Positions 1-5,382 of a DNA stretch of 10,861 nucleotides are shown here, one piece after another. Origin of the DNA: Oscillospiraceae bacterium (GTDB taxonomy: Bacteria; Bacillota; Clostridia; Oscillospirales; Oscillospiraceae); assembly GCA_031288675.1 (NCBI GenBank), contig JAITQY010000166.1, forward strand, positions 1 through 10,861, written 5' to 3'. The notes under the pieces are model-generated. The model had not been told where the DNA came from, ran no database searches, and saw only the letters and a program-made list of their open reading frames with translations. Made by a program: the position numbers and the translations under genes. Each line of letters begins with the position of its first letter. Positions within the stretch are counted from its first letter, which is position 1.

Positions 1-493
1 GATTTATCTCTCCGGATATGAAATCGCCGTGCGCGACGGTAACCTTATCAGCATAATGACCACTTACGGAATGGTCAACGGAACGTTCACCGCCGGAAAC
101 TACGACCTGAACACCGCTATACTGCGCGGTCAGTGGGGGTACGGCGGATTGGTAATGACGGACTGGTGGGCGTGCTTCTCCGTAAATGATAAAGGCGAAC
201 CTGACCGTAACGACCTTGCCGCGATGGTAAGGGCGCAAAACGACCTTGCAATGGTACGCGAGGACACCTTGAAAGAGAACGGAAACGACAATCTGTTAGA
301 GTCGCTGAAATCCGGCGCGGTCACACGCGCGGAGTTACACCGGTGCGCAAAGAATATTCTTAACGTGATAATGCGTACTCCGGCGCTTGACCGCTGGCTT
401 GGACGCCTGCACGAAGAAGAGATCGCGGCTTCTAAGGAAGCGGAAGCAGACTTCAAAATGGGTATAGTTTGGGAATCAAATGAGGATAATTGA
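1..493 (+). CDS. Glycoside hydrolase family 3, C-terminal part of catalytic domain (5' truncated by window edge)
   Basis: Only the last ~163 residues are visible; the frame is open from base 2. The segment carries the end of a GH3 (beta/alpha)8 barrel: a SIMTTYGMVNG stretch, then an LR..WGYGGLVMTDWW motif whose Asp (codon 161-163) matches the GH3 catalytic nucleophile. It is followed by an NDLAMV...TRAELHRCAKNIL helical stretch typical of the barrel end. Having the nucleophile so close to the C-terminus points to the GH3 type in which the barrel comes last, common in gut Clostridia; this is inference because the upstream part is missing. Family members would hydrolyse beta-glucosides or related sugars; substrate is not determinable. 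The protein stops shortly after the barrel, and its last 14 bases overlap the next gene, suggesting translational coupling. Confidence 0.8.
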   Translation, partial: IYLSGYEIAVRDGNLISIMTTYGMVNGTFTAGNYDLNTAILRGQWGYGGLVMTDWWACFSVNDKGEPDRNDLAAMVRAQNDLAMVREDTLKENGNDNLLESLKSGAVTRAELHRCAKNILNVIMRTPALDRWLGRLHEEEIAASKEAEADFKMGIVWESNEDN

Positions 494-1022
494 CATATCG
501 CAGGAACTGCTGTCGTGCGCGGTCTATCCGGGCGACAGCGCACCGTCGGCAAAGAGGGTCAAGACTGTAAAAGAGGATAAGTATAACTTGACCGAGCTTT
601 CAATGTGCGTACACAACGGGACACATATTGACGCGCCATTGCATTTTCTTGACGGAGGAAAAGCTATCAATGAACTGCAGGTCGAAATCTTTTACGGTAA
701 ATGCACCGTTACGGACGACTCCGAGCCGTTTTCAGACGTCCTGAAACGCTGCGGTGAGCGGCTGCTTCTGAAAGGCGCAAAGGAGTTCAGCGTTTTGGAA
801 ATAGAAGCGCTTGCTCAGGCGGGCGTTCACTTGATTGGCATAGAGAGTCAAACTATCGGCGATATGGATGTACATATCGCGGCGCTTAGCGCCGGAATAG
901 TGCCGTTAGAGGGCTTACGGCTTGCGGAAGTTCCGCCAGGCGAGTACACTCTGTGCGCGTTCCCGATAAACATTGCAGGCAGCGACGGCGCTCCTGTACG
1001 CGCGGTCTTGATGGACGGGTGA
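480..1022 (+). CDS. Cyclase family protein (kynurenine formamidase-like metal-dependent hydrolase)
   Basis: This 180-residue protein fits the cyclase/KynB-type amidohydrolase family (Pfam Cyclase). The diagnostic metal-binding motif HxGTHxDxPxHF is intact as HNGTHIDAPLHF at residues 45-56, with H45, H49, D51 and H55 as likely ligands. A family-typical YPGD sits at residues 16-19. Members hydrolyse N-formylkynurenine or other amides or lactones in the cytoplasm, but many bacterial ones have unknown substrates; no other tryptophan-catabolism gene is visible, so I do not assign kynB. The ATG overlaps the end of the GH3 gene by 14 bases and has no clear Shine-Dalgarno sequence, so it is probably translated by coupling. 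Length is slightly short for the family (usually about 200-210). No obvious terminator hairpin follows before the next promoter. Confidence 0.85.
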   Translation: MRIIDISQELLSCAVYPGDSAPSAKRVKTVKEDKYNLTELSMCVHNGTHIDAPLHFLDGGKAINELQVEIFYGKCTVTDDSEPFSDVLKRCGERLLLKGAKEFSVLEIEALAQAGVHLIGIESQTIGDMDVHIAALSAGIVPLEGLRLAEVPPGEYTLCAFPINIAGSDGAPVRAVLMDG

Positions 1023-1041
1023 GCATTTATAATCTATCGTA

Positions 1042-1087
1042 ATCAGCTTGAACAAATCTCCATACAAAAAAAGCTTGACAAGCTGAT
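1042..1087. repeat. 9-bp inverted repeat overlapping the rpsF -35 box
   Basis: ATCAGCTTG (1042-1050) is the exact reverse complement of CAAGCTGAT (1079-1087), with 28 bases between. A second, shorter palindrome AGCTTG-A-CAAGCT (1072-1084) is centred inside the -35 hexamer. Together they give three AGCTTG-like half-sites. They could form a regulator site at the promoter or alternative stem-loops at the end of the cyclase transcript; the lack of a T tract argues against an intrinsic terminator. Confidence 0.4.
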
Positions 1088-1103
1088 AAGCGTGTGGTAA
1101 AAT
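1075..1103 (+). promoter_or_regulatory. Sigma-A promoter of rpsF-ssb-rpsR
   Basis: A perfect -35 TTGACA (1075-1080) is separated by exactly 17 bases from -10 TAAAAT (1098-1103). A TG dinucleotide at 1095-1096, one base before the -10, makes it extended. Predicted transcription starts near 1110, leaving a leader of about 77 nt before rpsF. This is the expected position for a ribosomal-protein operon promoter. Confidence 0.85.
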
Positions 1104-1114
1104 AACTTAATACT

Positions 1115-1160
1115 GGGATTTCAGCGAATAAAATAATCCTTCCCGGTGGGAAACATCGGG
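1115..1160 (+). promoter_or_regulatory. Structured rpsF mRNA leader (candidate S6:S18 feedback element)
   Basis: The 5' leader can form two adjacent stems. The first pairs 1115-1120 with 1135-1140 (6 bp, one G-U closing pair). The second pairs CCCGGTG (1142-1148) with CATCGGG (1154-1160), a 7-bp hairpin with one G-U and a GGAAA loop. The ribosome binding site follows at 1172. Leaders of rpsF operons in many bacteria bind the bS6:bS18 complex for feedback, recognising a CCG motif; a CCG is present at 1143-1145, but in my fold it is paired, so the match to the known motif is unproven. Confidence 0.4.
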
Positions 1161-1186
1161 CAACAGACCATAAGGAGGTTCTCATT

Positions 1187-1489
1187 TTGGACAAGAGCAA
1201 ACAGTTGCACAACTATGAGTTGATGTACATTCTCGACGCAACGAAAAGCGACGAAGGGATTCAGCAGCTCACAGACAAATTCAAGGCATTGACGGAAGCC
1301 AATGCGGCACAGTACGAACAGGACTTGATAGGTAAGCGCAGGCTTGCGTACCACATCAATGATATGCCGGAAGGCTATTATGTCCTGATCAAATTTACAT
1401 CTACTCCGGATTTTCCGCAAGAAATCACCCGTGTGCTTGGCATCACTGAAGGTGTATTGCGATCGCTCGTAACGAAAGTTAAGGAGTAA
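1187..1489 (+). CDS. rpsF: 30S ribosomal protein bS6
   Basis: A 100-residue protein with the full bS6 fold: NYELMYILDA first strand (residues 9-18), the DLIGKRRLAYHI core strand, and GYYVLIKFTSTP before the closing ITRVLGITEGVLRSLV helix-strand. bS6 binds the 16S rRNA central domain as a heterodimer with bS18, whose gene is two places downstream. The start is TTG at 1187, supported by a near-perfect Shine-Dalgarno AAGGAGGT (1172-1179) seven bases upstream; an in-frame ATT at 1184 is a less likely alternative. It is first in a promoter-driven operon rpsF-ssb-rpsR, the arrangement standard across Bacillota. No long acidic C-terminal tail of the E. coli type is present, which is normal for this group. 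Confidence 0.97.
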   Translation: MDKSKQLHNYELMYILDATKSDEGIQQLTDKFKALTEANAAQYEQDLIGKRRLAYHINDMPEGYYVLIKFTSTPDFPQEITRVLGITEGVLRSLVTKVKE

Positions 1490-1508
1490 GAATACAGGAG
1501 ACTAAAAA

Positions 1509-2153
1509 ATGCTGAATCAGATAGTTGTAATGGGCAGACTGACGCGTGATCCGGAACTCCGCGCGACGCAAACAGGAGTTCCTGTCGCAAGTTTTAGCGT
1601 TGCGTGCGAACGTGACTTTGCCGGTCGTGAAAACGGTCAGAGAGAAACGGACTTTATCGACTGCGTTACATGGCGCAATCAGGCGGAATTTGTTACAAAA
1701 AACTTCCGCAAAGGAGATATGATCATCGTAACGGGACGTCTGCAAATCCGCGACTGGACGGATAAAGAGGGCGGCAAGCGCCGTCAGGCGGAAATCGTGG
1801 CTGAAAATATCCACTGGGGCGAAACGCGTCAGGCGAAAGAAGCCCGGTTGAACAGCACCAACAATTACGGAAGCGGTTACGGTAATCAGGGCTATGGAAG
1901 CTCAGGCGGATATTCATCCGGTCAGGGCAGTTACAGCGGAGGAGGCGGTTACGGAGGGCAAAGCGGATATGCCGGTCAAAATAGCTACAACAGCAACTTT
2001 GCTCCGCCTCAGCCAAGTGAACCACCATCATATCCGGCATATCAGCCTCCGCAGGAGCCGCCTTACAGCGCGCCGCAACCTGCACCGAATCCACCGGTAA
2101 ATAATAATGAACCGTCGTTTGTAGAGCTTGACGACCCGGAACTTCCGTTCTGA
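1509..2153 (+). CDS. ssb: Single-stranded DNA-binding protein SSB
   Basis: SSB coats single-stranded DNA in replication, recombination and repair. Residues 1-105 form the OB fold, with the characteristic MLNQIVVMGRLTRDPELR start, FSVACERDF, TDFIDCVTWRNQAE and KGDMIIVTGRLQIRDW blocks. Residues ~118-160 are a Gly/Ser/Tyr-rich low-complexity linker and ~165-200 a Pro-rich one. The C-terminal tip, residues 208-214 (DDPELPF), is the acidic protein-interaction peptide that recruits partner enzymes. At 214 residues it is longer than the usual ~145-180 because of the linker. The ATG has a CAGGAGA site (1495-1501) at suitable distance. It lies between rpsF (20-bp gap) and rpsR. Confidence 0.97.
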   Translation: MLNQIVVMGRLTRDPELRATQTGVPVASFSVACERDFAGRENGQRETDFIDCVTWRNQAEFVTKNFRKGDMIIVTGRLQIRDWTDKEGGKRRQAEIVAENIHWGETRQAKEARLNSTNNYGSGYGNQGYGSSGGYSSGQGSYSGGGGYGGQSGYAGQNSYNSNFAPPQPSEPPSYPAYQPPQEPPYSAPQPAPNPPVNNNEPSFVELDDPELPF

Positions 2154-2195
2154 TTATGTCAGCTAACGACGTACACATCAATAAGGAGAATTAAA

Positions 2196-2546
2196 ATGGA
2201 TAACGAAAATATCGTCAAGACGCATGAAGCTGCGGAGCAAACTACAGAACCCGCAGCGGAAACCCGTCCTGCGCGTGAGCCGCGCGAGTATCGTCCCCGC
2301 GCGGAACATTCCGACCGTGACGGAGGACGCAATAACCGCCGCCGCAAAAAGGTATGTCAGTTCTGCGCGGACAAAAACAACAAAATAGATTACAAAGAAG
2401 CCGCAAAGCTTCGCCGCTTTATCTCGGAGCGCTATAAAATCCTGCCGCGCCGTACAACCGGCACGTGCGCGATGCATCAGCGCGAACTTGCAGAGGCAAT
2501 CAAACGCGCGCGCCAAATTGCGCTGTTGCCTTACGTACCGGAATAG
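2196..2546 (+). CDS. rpsR: 30S ribosomal protein bS18, four-ligand zinc-binding type with N-terminal extension
   Basis: The bS18 core occupies residues ~49-116: RRRKKVCQFC, then IDYKEAAKLRRFISERYKILPRRTTGTC, then IKRARQIALLPYVPE. bS18 pairs with bS6 on the 16S rRNA platform. C54, C57, C91 and H94 form a CxxC...CxxH set, the zinc-binding (C+) version of S18 rather than the zinc-free form of B. subtilis and E. coli. A ~45-residue N-terminal extension rich in Glu, Pro and Arg is not part of the core and is probably disordered. The start is supported by AAGGAGA (2183-2189); no internal Met exists before residue 93. It is last in the rpsF-ssb-rpsR operon, followed by a terminator. Confidence 0.96.
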   Translation: MDNENIVKTHEAAEQTTEPAAETRPAREPREYRPRAEHSDRDGGRNNRRRKKVCQFCADKNNKIDYKEAAKLRRFISERYKILPRRTTGTCAMHQRELAEAIKRARQIALLPYVPE

Positions 2547-2565
2547 TAGCAAATAGTTAACGCTT

Positions 2566-2600
2566 GCAGGGACGAATTAGATTCGTCTCTGCGTGTTTTA
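2566..2600 (+). terminator. Intrinsic terminator of rpsF-ssb-rpsR
   Basis: GCAGGGACGAA (2566-2576) pairs with TTCGTCTCTGC (2582-2592) with a single G-U, plus a T2577-A2581 pair, giving a 12-bp stem with a three-base loop. GTG and then TTTTA follow. It lies 19 bp after the rpsR stop codon. Confidence 0.85.
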
Positions 2601-2617
2601 TTGCTCCGACGTAGTTA

Positions 2618-2776
2618 GGCGTTAGTTTGTAGTCGTGAGTAGACAGTAGATGTGGGATGCGACGGGCGAGGGACGGAGAAAACGACGGGCGAGCAATGCT
2701 CGCCCCTACGGGGAGTTATTCGTATTACAGTTACAGAACCGTTAATCATTAAATATTAGTCACTAATCATTACGCC
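2618..2776. repeat. MITE-like, roughly symmetric intergenic inverted-repeat element
   Basis: This non-coding stretch starts with GGCGT (2618-2622) and ends with its complement ACGCC (2772-2776). The ~25 bases inside each end are only weakly complementary. The exact midpoint (2697) coincides with a palindrome GGGCGAGCA-A-TGCTCGCCC (2687-2705; 9-bp arms). Next to it are CCCC-TAC-GGGG (2703-2713) and two copies of the 11-mer CGACGGGCGAG (2660-2670 and 2683-2693). The GC-rich core in an otherwise AT-rich gap, the symmetry and the lack of an ORF suggest a decayed non-autonomous element or dispersed intergenic repeat. Copy number cannot be judged from one window. No convincing target-site duplication was found. 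Confidence 0.4.
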
Positions 2777-2779
2777 TTT

Positions 2780-2808
2780 ATTATAGCACAAAGTTTCTGA
2801 TTTGTCAA
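2780..2808 (-). promoter_or_regulatory. Consensus sigma-A promoter on the minus strand, firing into the inverted-repeat element
   Basis: Read on the minus strand, TTGACA (2808-2803), 17 bases, then TATAAT (2785-2780), with a TG one base before the -10. Both hexamers are perfect. Transcription would start near 2773, at the right-hand edge of the inverted-repeat element, and run leftward away from any gene. No ORF of note lies downstream; the product would be a short structured RNA, possibly ending at the GC-rich hairpin followed by a TTTT run near 2677-2680. Confidence 0.5.
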
Positions 2809-2928
2809 GAGTTTATTTGTGTGTAATCGTAAATAATTTGTGAGCATCAGATTTATTTTGTGATTTTCTAAGTATCCATGATATGAGTTTACGCATCTCT
2901 TAATTTACGAAACGTTAATAATAAATAC

Positions 2929-2957
2929 TTGCGCAGTTCACAAAATTGTGGTATAAT
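2929..2957 (+). promoter_or_regulatory. Promoter of the small-protein-rplI-dnaB operon
   Basis: A perfect -10 TATAAT (2952-2957) is preceded by an extended-10 TG (2949-2950). A partial -35 TTGCGC (2929-2934) lies 17 bases upstream. The extended -10 should compensate for the weak -35. The start near 2964 gives a leader of only about 20 nt, holding little but the ribosome binding site. Confidence 0.75.
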
Positions 2958-2984
2958 ACTTTTTACAAAAGGAGGTATACGTTT

Positions 2985-3362
2985 ATGCCTAATAAATTTG
3001 ACGATTTTATCCAAACAGTTGGAGAGACTGCGGAACGCATTGCAGGCTCAGCGGTGCAGTTTGCCAAATTCGCGGGGGAGAAAGCCTCCTACGCCGCGAA
3101 GATTGCCAAGATTCACGCAGAGATACTGGGAGAGAAAGAAAACGTCCGTAAGGCGTATGCTGAAATCGGTAAGTCATACGTGGAGAAATTCGGCGACGCT
3201 CCGCACGAGGGGATGGTAGATTCCGTGATGAATGTTTCTGCGGCGCTGGCACGTATCACGGAACTTAAAGAGATGCTCGCCGAATTGAAAACTACGGAAA
3301 GCGAAGACTTTGACGATGCCGATTTTGAAAACACAGACGATGACGCGGAGGATGCGGATTAA
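2985..3362 (+). CDS. Small helical protein with acidic C-terminal tail, unknown function
   Basis: I do not recognise this 125-residue protein. It is predicted almost all-helical: residues 5-45 are an Ala-rich amphipathic segment (VGETAERIAGSAVQFAKFAG), residues 46-68 are charged and coiled-coil-like, and residues 85-103 form another helix with Leu/Met heptad spacing. Residues 104-125 are strongly acidic (SEDFDDADFENTDDDAEDAD). There is no signal peptide, transmembrane segment or cysteine cluster. The ATG at 2985 is chosen because an excellent AAAGGAGGT (2968-2976) precedes it by eight bases; the upstream in-frame TTG (2946) lies inside the promoter. Its stop codon shares one base with the rplI start (TAATG), so it is translationally coupled to rplI. 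In many Bacillota gdpP precedes rplI-dnaB; this gene occupies that place but shows no resemblance to it. Confidence 0.8.
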   Translation: MPNKFDDFIQTVGETAERIAGSAVQFAKFAGEKASYAAKIAKIHAEILGEKENVRKAYAEIGKSYVEKFGDAPHEGMVDSVMNVSAALARITELKEMLAELKTTESEDFDDADFENTDDDAEDAD

Positions 3363-3811
3363 TGAAAGTAATTCTGCTTGCCGACGTTAAGGGTCAGGGC
3401 AAAAAGGGTGAGGCGGCTAATGTTTCGGACGGTTACGCTCGTAACTACTTGCTGCCGCATAAGCTTGCGGTGGCGGCTACGGATGAGAACCTGCGCGAGC
3501 TTAAACAGCGCGAGAAAGCCAATGCCGAACGCGAAGCTAAGGAAAAAGCTGCGGCTCAGGAGACCGCAAAGCGCCTGGAAAGCCTTGTAGTGAAGGTTTC
3601 GGCGCGCGCAGGAGACAACGGCAAGCTGTTCGGCAGCATTACCAGTCAGGAGATTGCGGACGCGCTGAAAGAACAGCACGGAATTGAGATTGAAAAGAAC
3701 CGTATCGTACAGACGGAGCCTATCAAAGCGTTCGGTACTTATGAGGTCAAATGCAAGTTCGGCTATGAAGTCAGCGGAACACTGCATCTTATCGTAGCGG
3801 AGAAAGCTTAG
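3362..3811 (+). CDS. rplI: 50S ribosomal protein bL9
   Basis: A 149-residue protein of normal length. The N-terminal domain (1-~50) carries the L9 signature region: MKVILLADVKGQGKKGEAANVS, then DGYARNYLLPHKLA. A long charged helix (~45-78) connects to the C-terminal domain (LFGSITSQEIADAL, IEIEKNRI, GTYEVKCKFGYEVSGTLHLIV). bL9 binds 23S rRNA at the base of the L1 stalk and helps maintain reading-frame fidelity. The start at 3362 overlaps the preceding stop by one base and has a GGAGG (3347-3351) inside the previous gene. It is followed after 15 bp by dnaB, the conserved rplI-dnaB pairing. Confidence 0.97.
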   Translation: MKVILLADVKGQGKKGEAANVSDGYARNYLLPHKLAVAATDENLRELKQREKANAEREAKEKAAAQETAKRLESLVVKVSARAGDNGKLFGSITSQEIADALKEQHGIEIEKNRIVQTEPIKAFGTYEVKCKFGYEVSGTLHLIVAEKA

Positions 3812-3826
3812 GTAAGCGGAAGCTAT

Positions 3827-5149
3827 ATGGATCCGATTTCTAACCTGTCAATGCCGCGTGATCTAACGGCGGAACAAGCCGTAATCGGCTCGATACTTCT
3901 TCAAGGGTCGAGCGCCGGCGAAGCCTTAGAAATATTGCATCCGGAGGACTTTTACAGCGACACGAACCGTGAAATATTCAGCGTCATTCAGGCGATGTTC
4001 AGTTACGGAAAGCCTATTGACGCGGTTACGCTGTTAGATGAAGTCAGGAAAGCCGGAACGGTCAAAGCGAATACTGAGGATTATTTCCGTCAGTTGCTGA
4101 CAGTTACACCGACTTGGCGTAACATCGCGCACTATGCAGAAATCGTGCGTGATAAGGCGCGTCTGCGCCGTATAGCGGAGACTGCCGGTGAGATAACAAG
4201 CAAGATATCGGACGGCGGAGTTGACGCGGCAGAGATGTTGGAGTTCGCCGAGCGCAAGGTGTACTCGTTGCGGCAGGGCAGAGGCTCTGACGGACTTGTG
4301 CCGGTGGGCGACGTTATACTCAACCTGTGGGATCAACTTCGGGAAATGGCGGAGTCCGGTGCTACACTGTCCGGGCTGTCCACCGGAATGCAGCGGTTAG
4401 ACAACATCACGATGGGGCTGAACAAATCAGACCTTATTCTTCTGGCGTCACGACCGGGCGTCGGCAAGACAAGTCTTGCACTTAATATCGCGCTTAACGC
4501 CGCGAAAAAAGACCAGGAAAAGACCGTTGCGTACTTTTCGCTTGAAATGAGCTGCGAACAGATAGTCGCGCGAATGCTTAGCGAGGAAGCATTTATAGAC
4601 GGCAAGAAACTAATTACGGGCAGACTGAACGCAGACGACTGGCGGAAGCTCGGGCAAGCGGCGAACGTGTTGTCTTCAACGAAACTAATGGTCAATGACA
4701 ACAGTATGATAAGCGTAATGGAAATCAACGCGCTGTGCCGCAGGATAGATGACTTGGGATTAGTACTAATTGACTATTTACAGCTTATGAACACTAATGC
4801 CAAGTCGGAGAACCGCTTGCAGGCTGTAAGCGAAATGTCCCGCCAGATGAAGCTTATGGCAATGGAGCTAAAAGTTCCGGTAATATGTCTGTGTCAGCTT
4901 AGTCGCGCCAGCGTTCAGCGGGAGAATAAGCGTCCCGTTCTGTCCGATTTGCGTGAAAGCGGCAGTTTGGAACAGGACGCGGACATTGTGCTTGGACTGT
5001 ACCGTGAGGACGCATTCAAGCAGGACAGCGCGGAACATAACTCCGGAGAACTAATAGTGCTGAAAAACCGTCATGGCGAAACCGGAACGGTCAAGCTGCA
5101 GTGGATGCCCGAATATACTACATATGTAGAAGTAGATGACAGATACTAA
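3827..5149 (+). CDS. dnaB: Replicative DNA helicase DnaB
   Basis: This 440-residue hexameric 5'-3' helicase unwinds DNA at the replication fork and binds primase. The N-terminal helical domain (~10-110) has the typical LTAEQAVIGSILL and HPEDFYSDTNREIF blocks, and a linker precedes the RecA-like domain at about 180. Walker A is ASRPGVGKTS (207-216), the catalytic Glu lies in YFSLEMS (E240), Walker B is LVLIDYLQL (312-320), and CQLSRASVQRE and SDLRESGSLEQDAD follow. The arginine-finger region KNRHGETG is at 413-420. No intein or insertion interrupts the motifs, and the length is normal. Only a weak purine-rich Shine-Dalgarno (near 3814-3821) precedes the ATG. It ends the operon with a hairpin terminator four bases after the stop. 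Confidence 0.97.
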   Translation: MDPISNLSMPRDLTAEQAVIGSILLQGSSAGEALEILHPEDFYSDTNREIFSVIQAMFSYGKPIDAVTLLDEVRKAGTVKANTEDYFRQLLTVTPTWRNIAHYAEIVRDKARLRRIAETAGEITSKISDGGVDAAEMLEFAERKVYSLRQGRGSDGLVPVGDVILNLWDQLREMAESGATLSGLSTGMQRLDNITMGLNKSDLILLASRPGVGKTSLALNIALNAAKKDQEKTVAYFSLEMSCEQIVARMLSEEAFIDGKKLITGRLNADDWRKLGQAANVLSSTKLMVNDNSMISVMEINALCRRIDDLGLVLIDYLQLMNTNAKSENRLQAVSEMSRQMKLMAMELKVPVICLCQLSRASVQRENKRPVLSDLRESGSLEQDADIVLGLYREDAFKQDSAEHNSGELIVLKNRHGETGTVKLQWMPEYTTYVEVDDRY

Positions 5150-5153
5150 TGGT

Positions 5154-5187
5154 TGCAGATGGCGTCAATAAATGCCATCTGCATTTA
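5154..5187 (+). terminator. Hairpin terminator after dnaB
   Basis: TGCAGATGGC (5154-5163) pairs perfectly with GCCATCTGCA (5174-5183), a 10-bp stem with a 10-base loop. A short TTTA follows. The T tract is weak, so read-through is possible, but position and stem support a terminator. Confidence 0.75.
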
Positions 5188-5279
5188 TAAATTAGATAGC
5201 TATGCGCAAAAATGTGTTATACATATCATAATGCGATAGTTAAATCCTAAAAAATAATTAAAAATGATTAAAAAAACTC

Positions 5280-5308
5280 TTGACAAACTAATGATCGTTA
5301 AGTATAAT
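5280..5308 (+). promoter_or_regulatory. Perfect consensus promoter of the Spo0A-like gene
   Basis: TTGACA (5280-5285), 17 bases, TATAAT (5303-5308): both hexamers and spacing are ideal for sigma-A. Unrepressed it should be very strong, which implies that a repressor holds it in check. The predicted start is near 5315, leaving an AT-rich leader of about 130 nt. The remaining upstream part of this gap (5190-5279) is AT-rich and shows nothing I can name. Confidence 0.85.
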
Positions 5309-5332
5309 GAGTCAAACTAACGAACGTTAGTT
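5286..5332. promoter_or_regulatory. Twin palindromic operator over the Spo0A-like promoter
   Basis: Site O2 is AACTAACG-AA-CGTTAGTT (5315-5332), a perfect palindrome with 8-bp arms placed at the predicted transcription start. Site O1 (5286-5303), AACTAATGATCGTTAAGT, fills the -35/-10 spacer and matches O2 at 14 of 18 positions. Their centres are 29 bp apart, close to three helical turns, so two dimers could bind the same DNA face. The short, nearly ungapped palindrome resembles TetR-family operators (inference). A bound repressor would block RNA polymerase directly. No regulator gene of that kind is in the window. Confidence 0.65.
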
Positions 5333-5338
5333 ATTTTG

Positions 5339-5382
5339 GTGTTGATTTGAAATATTAAGTGAAAACTATTAGCCTTCAACAC
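5339..5382 (+). promoter_or_regulatory. Possible stem in the leader of the Spo0A-like gene
   Basis: GTGTTGA (5339-5345) is complementary to TCAACAC (5376-5382), separated by 30 AT-rich bases, inside the ~130-nt leader. It could form a stem early in the mRNA. It matches no riboswitch I recognise, and there is no terminator-like T tract after it. Confidence 0.25.

Noticed and set aside
1021..1074. Terminator after the cyclase gene
   Set aside because: The only inverted repeat has a 28-base loop, no T tract, and overlaps the next promoter.
1894..2100. Alternative frames over the 3' half of ssb
   Set aside because: They arise from the low-complexity Gly/Pro-rich coding sequence and have no independent translation signals.
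2618..2776. 6S RNA encoded on the minus strand
   Set aside because: A promoter and a long imperfect hairpin are suggestive, but the GC-rich palindrome and direct repeats do not resemble the 6S open-bubble architecture, and outer-arm pairing is weak.
2801..2809. TTTGTCAAG as a genuine Spo0A box in the rpsR-rplI gap
   Set aside because: It is better explained as the reverse of a consensus -35 hexamer (TTGACA) in the minus-strand promoter.
2946..2984. Upstream TTG start that would extend the small helical protein by 13 residues
   Set aside because: It lies within the spacer and -10 of the promoter, upstream of the predicted transcription start; the ATG at 2985 has a near-perfect ribosome binding site.
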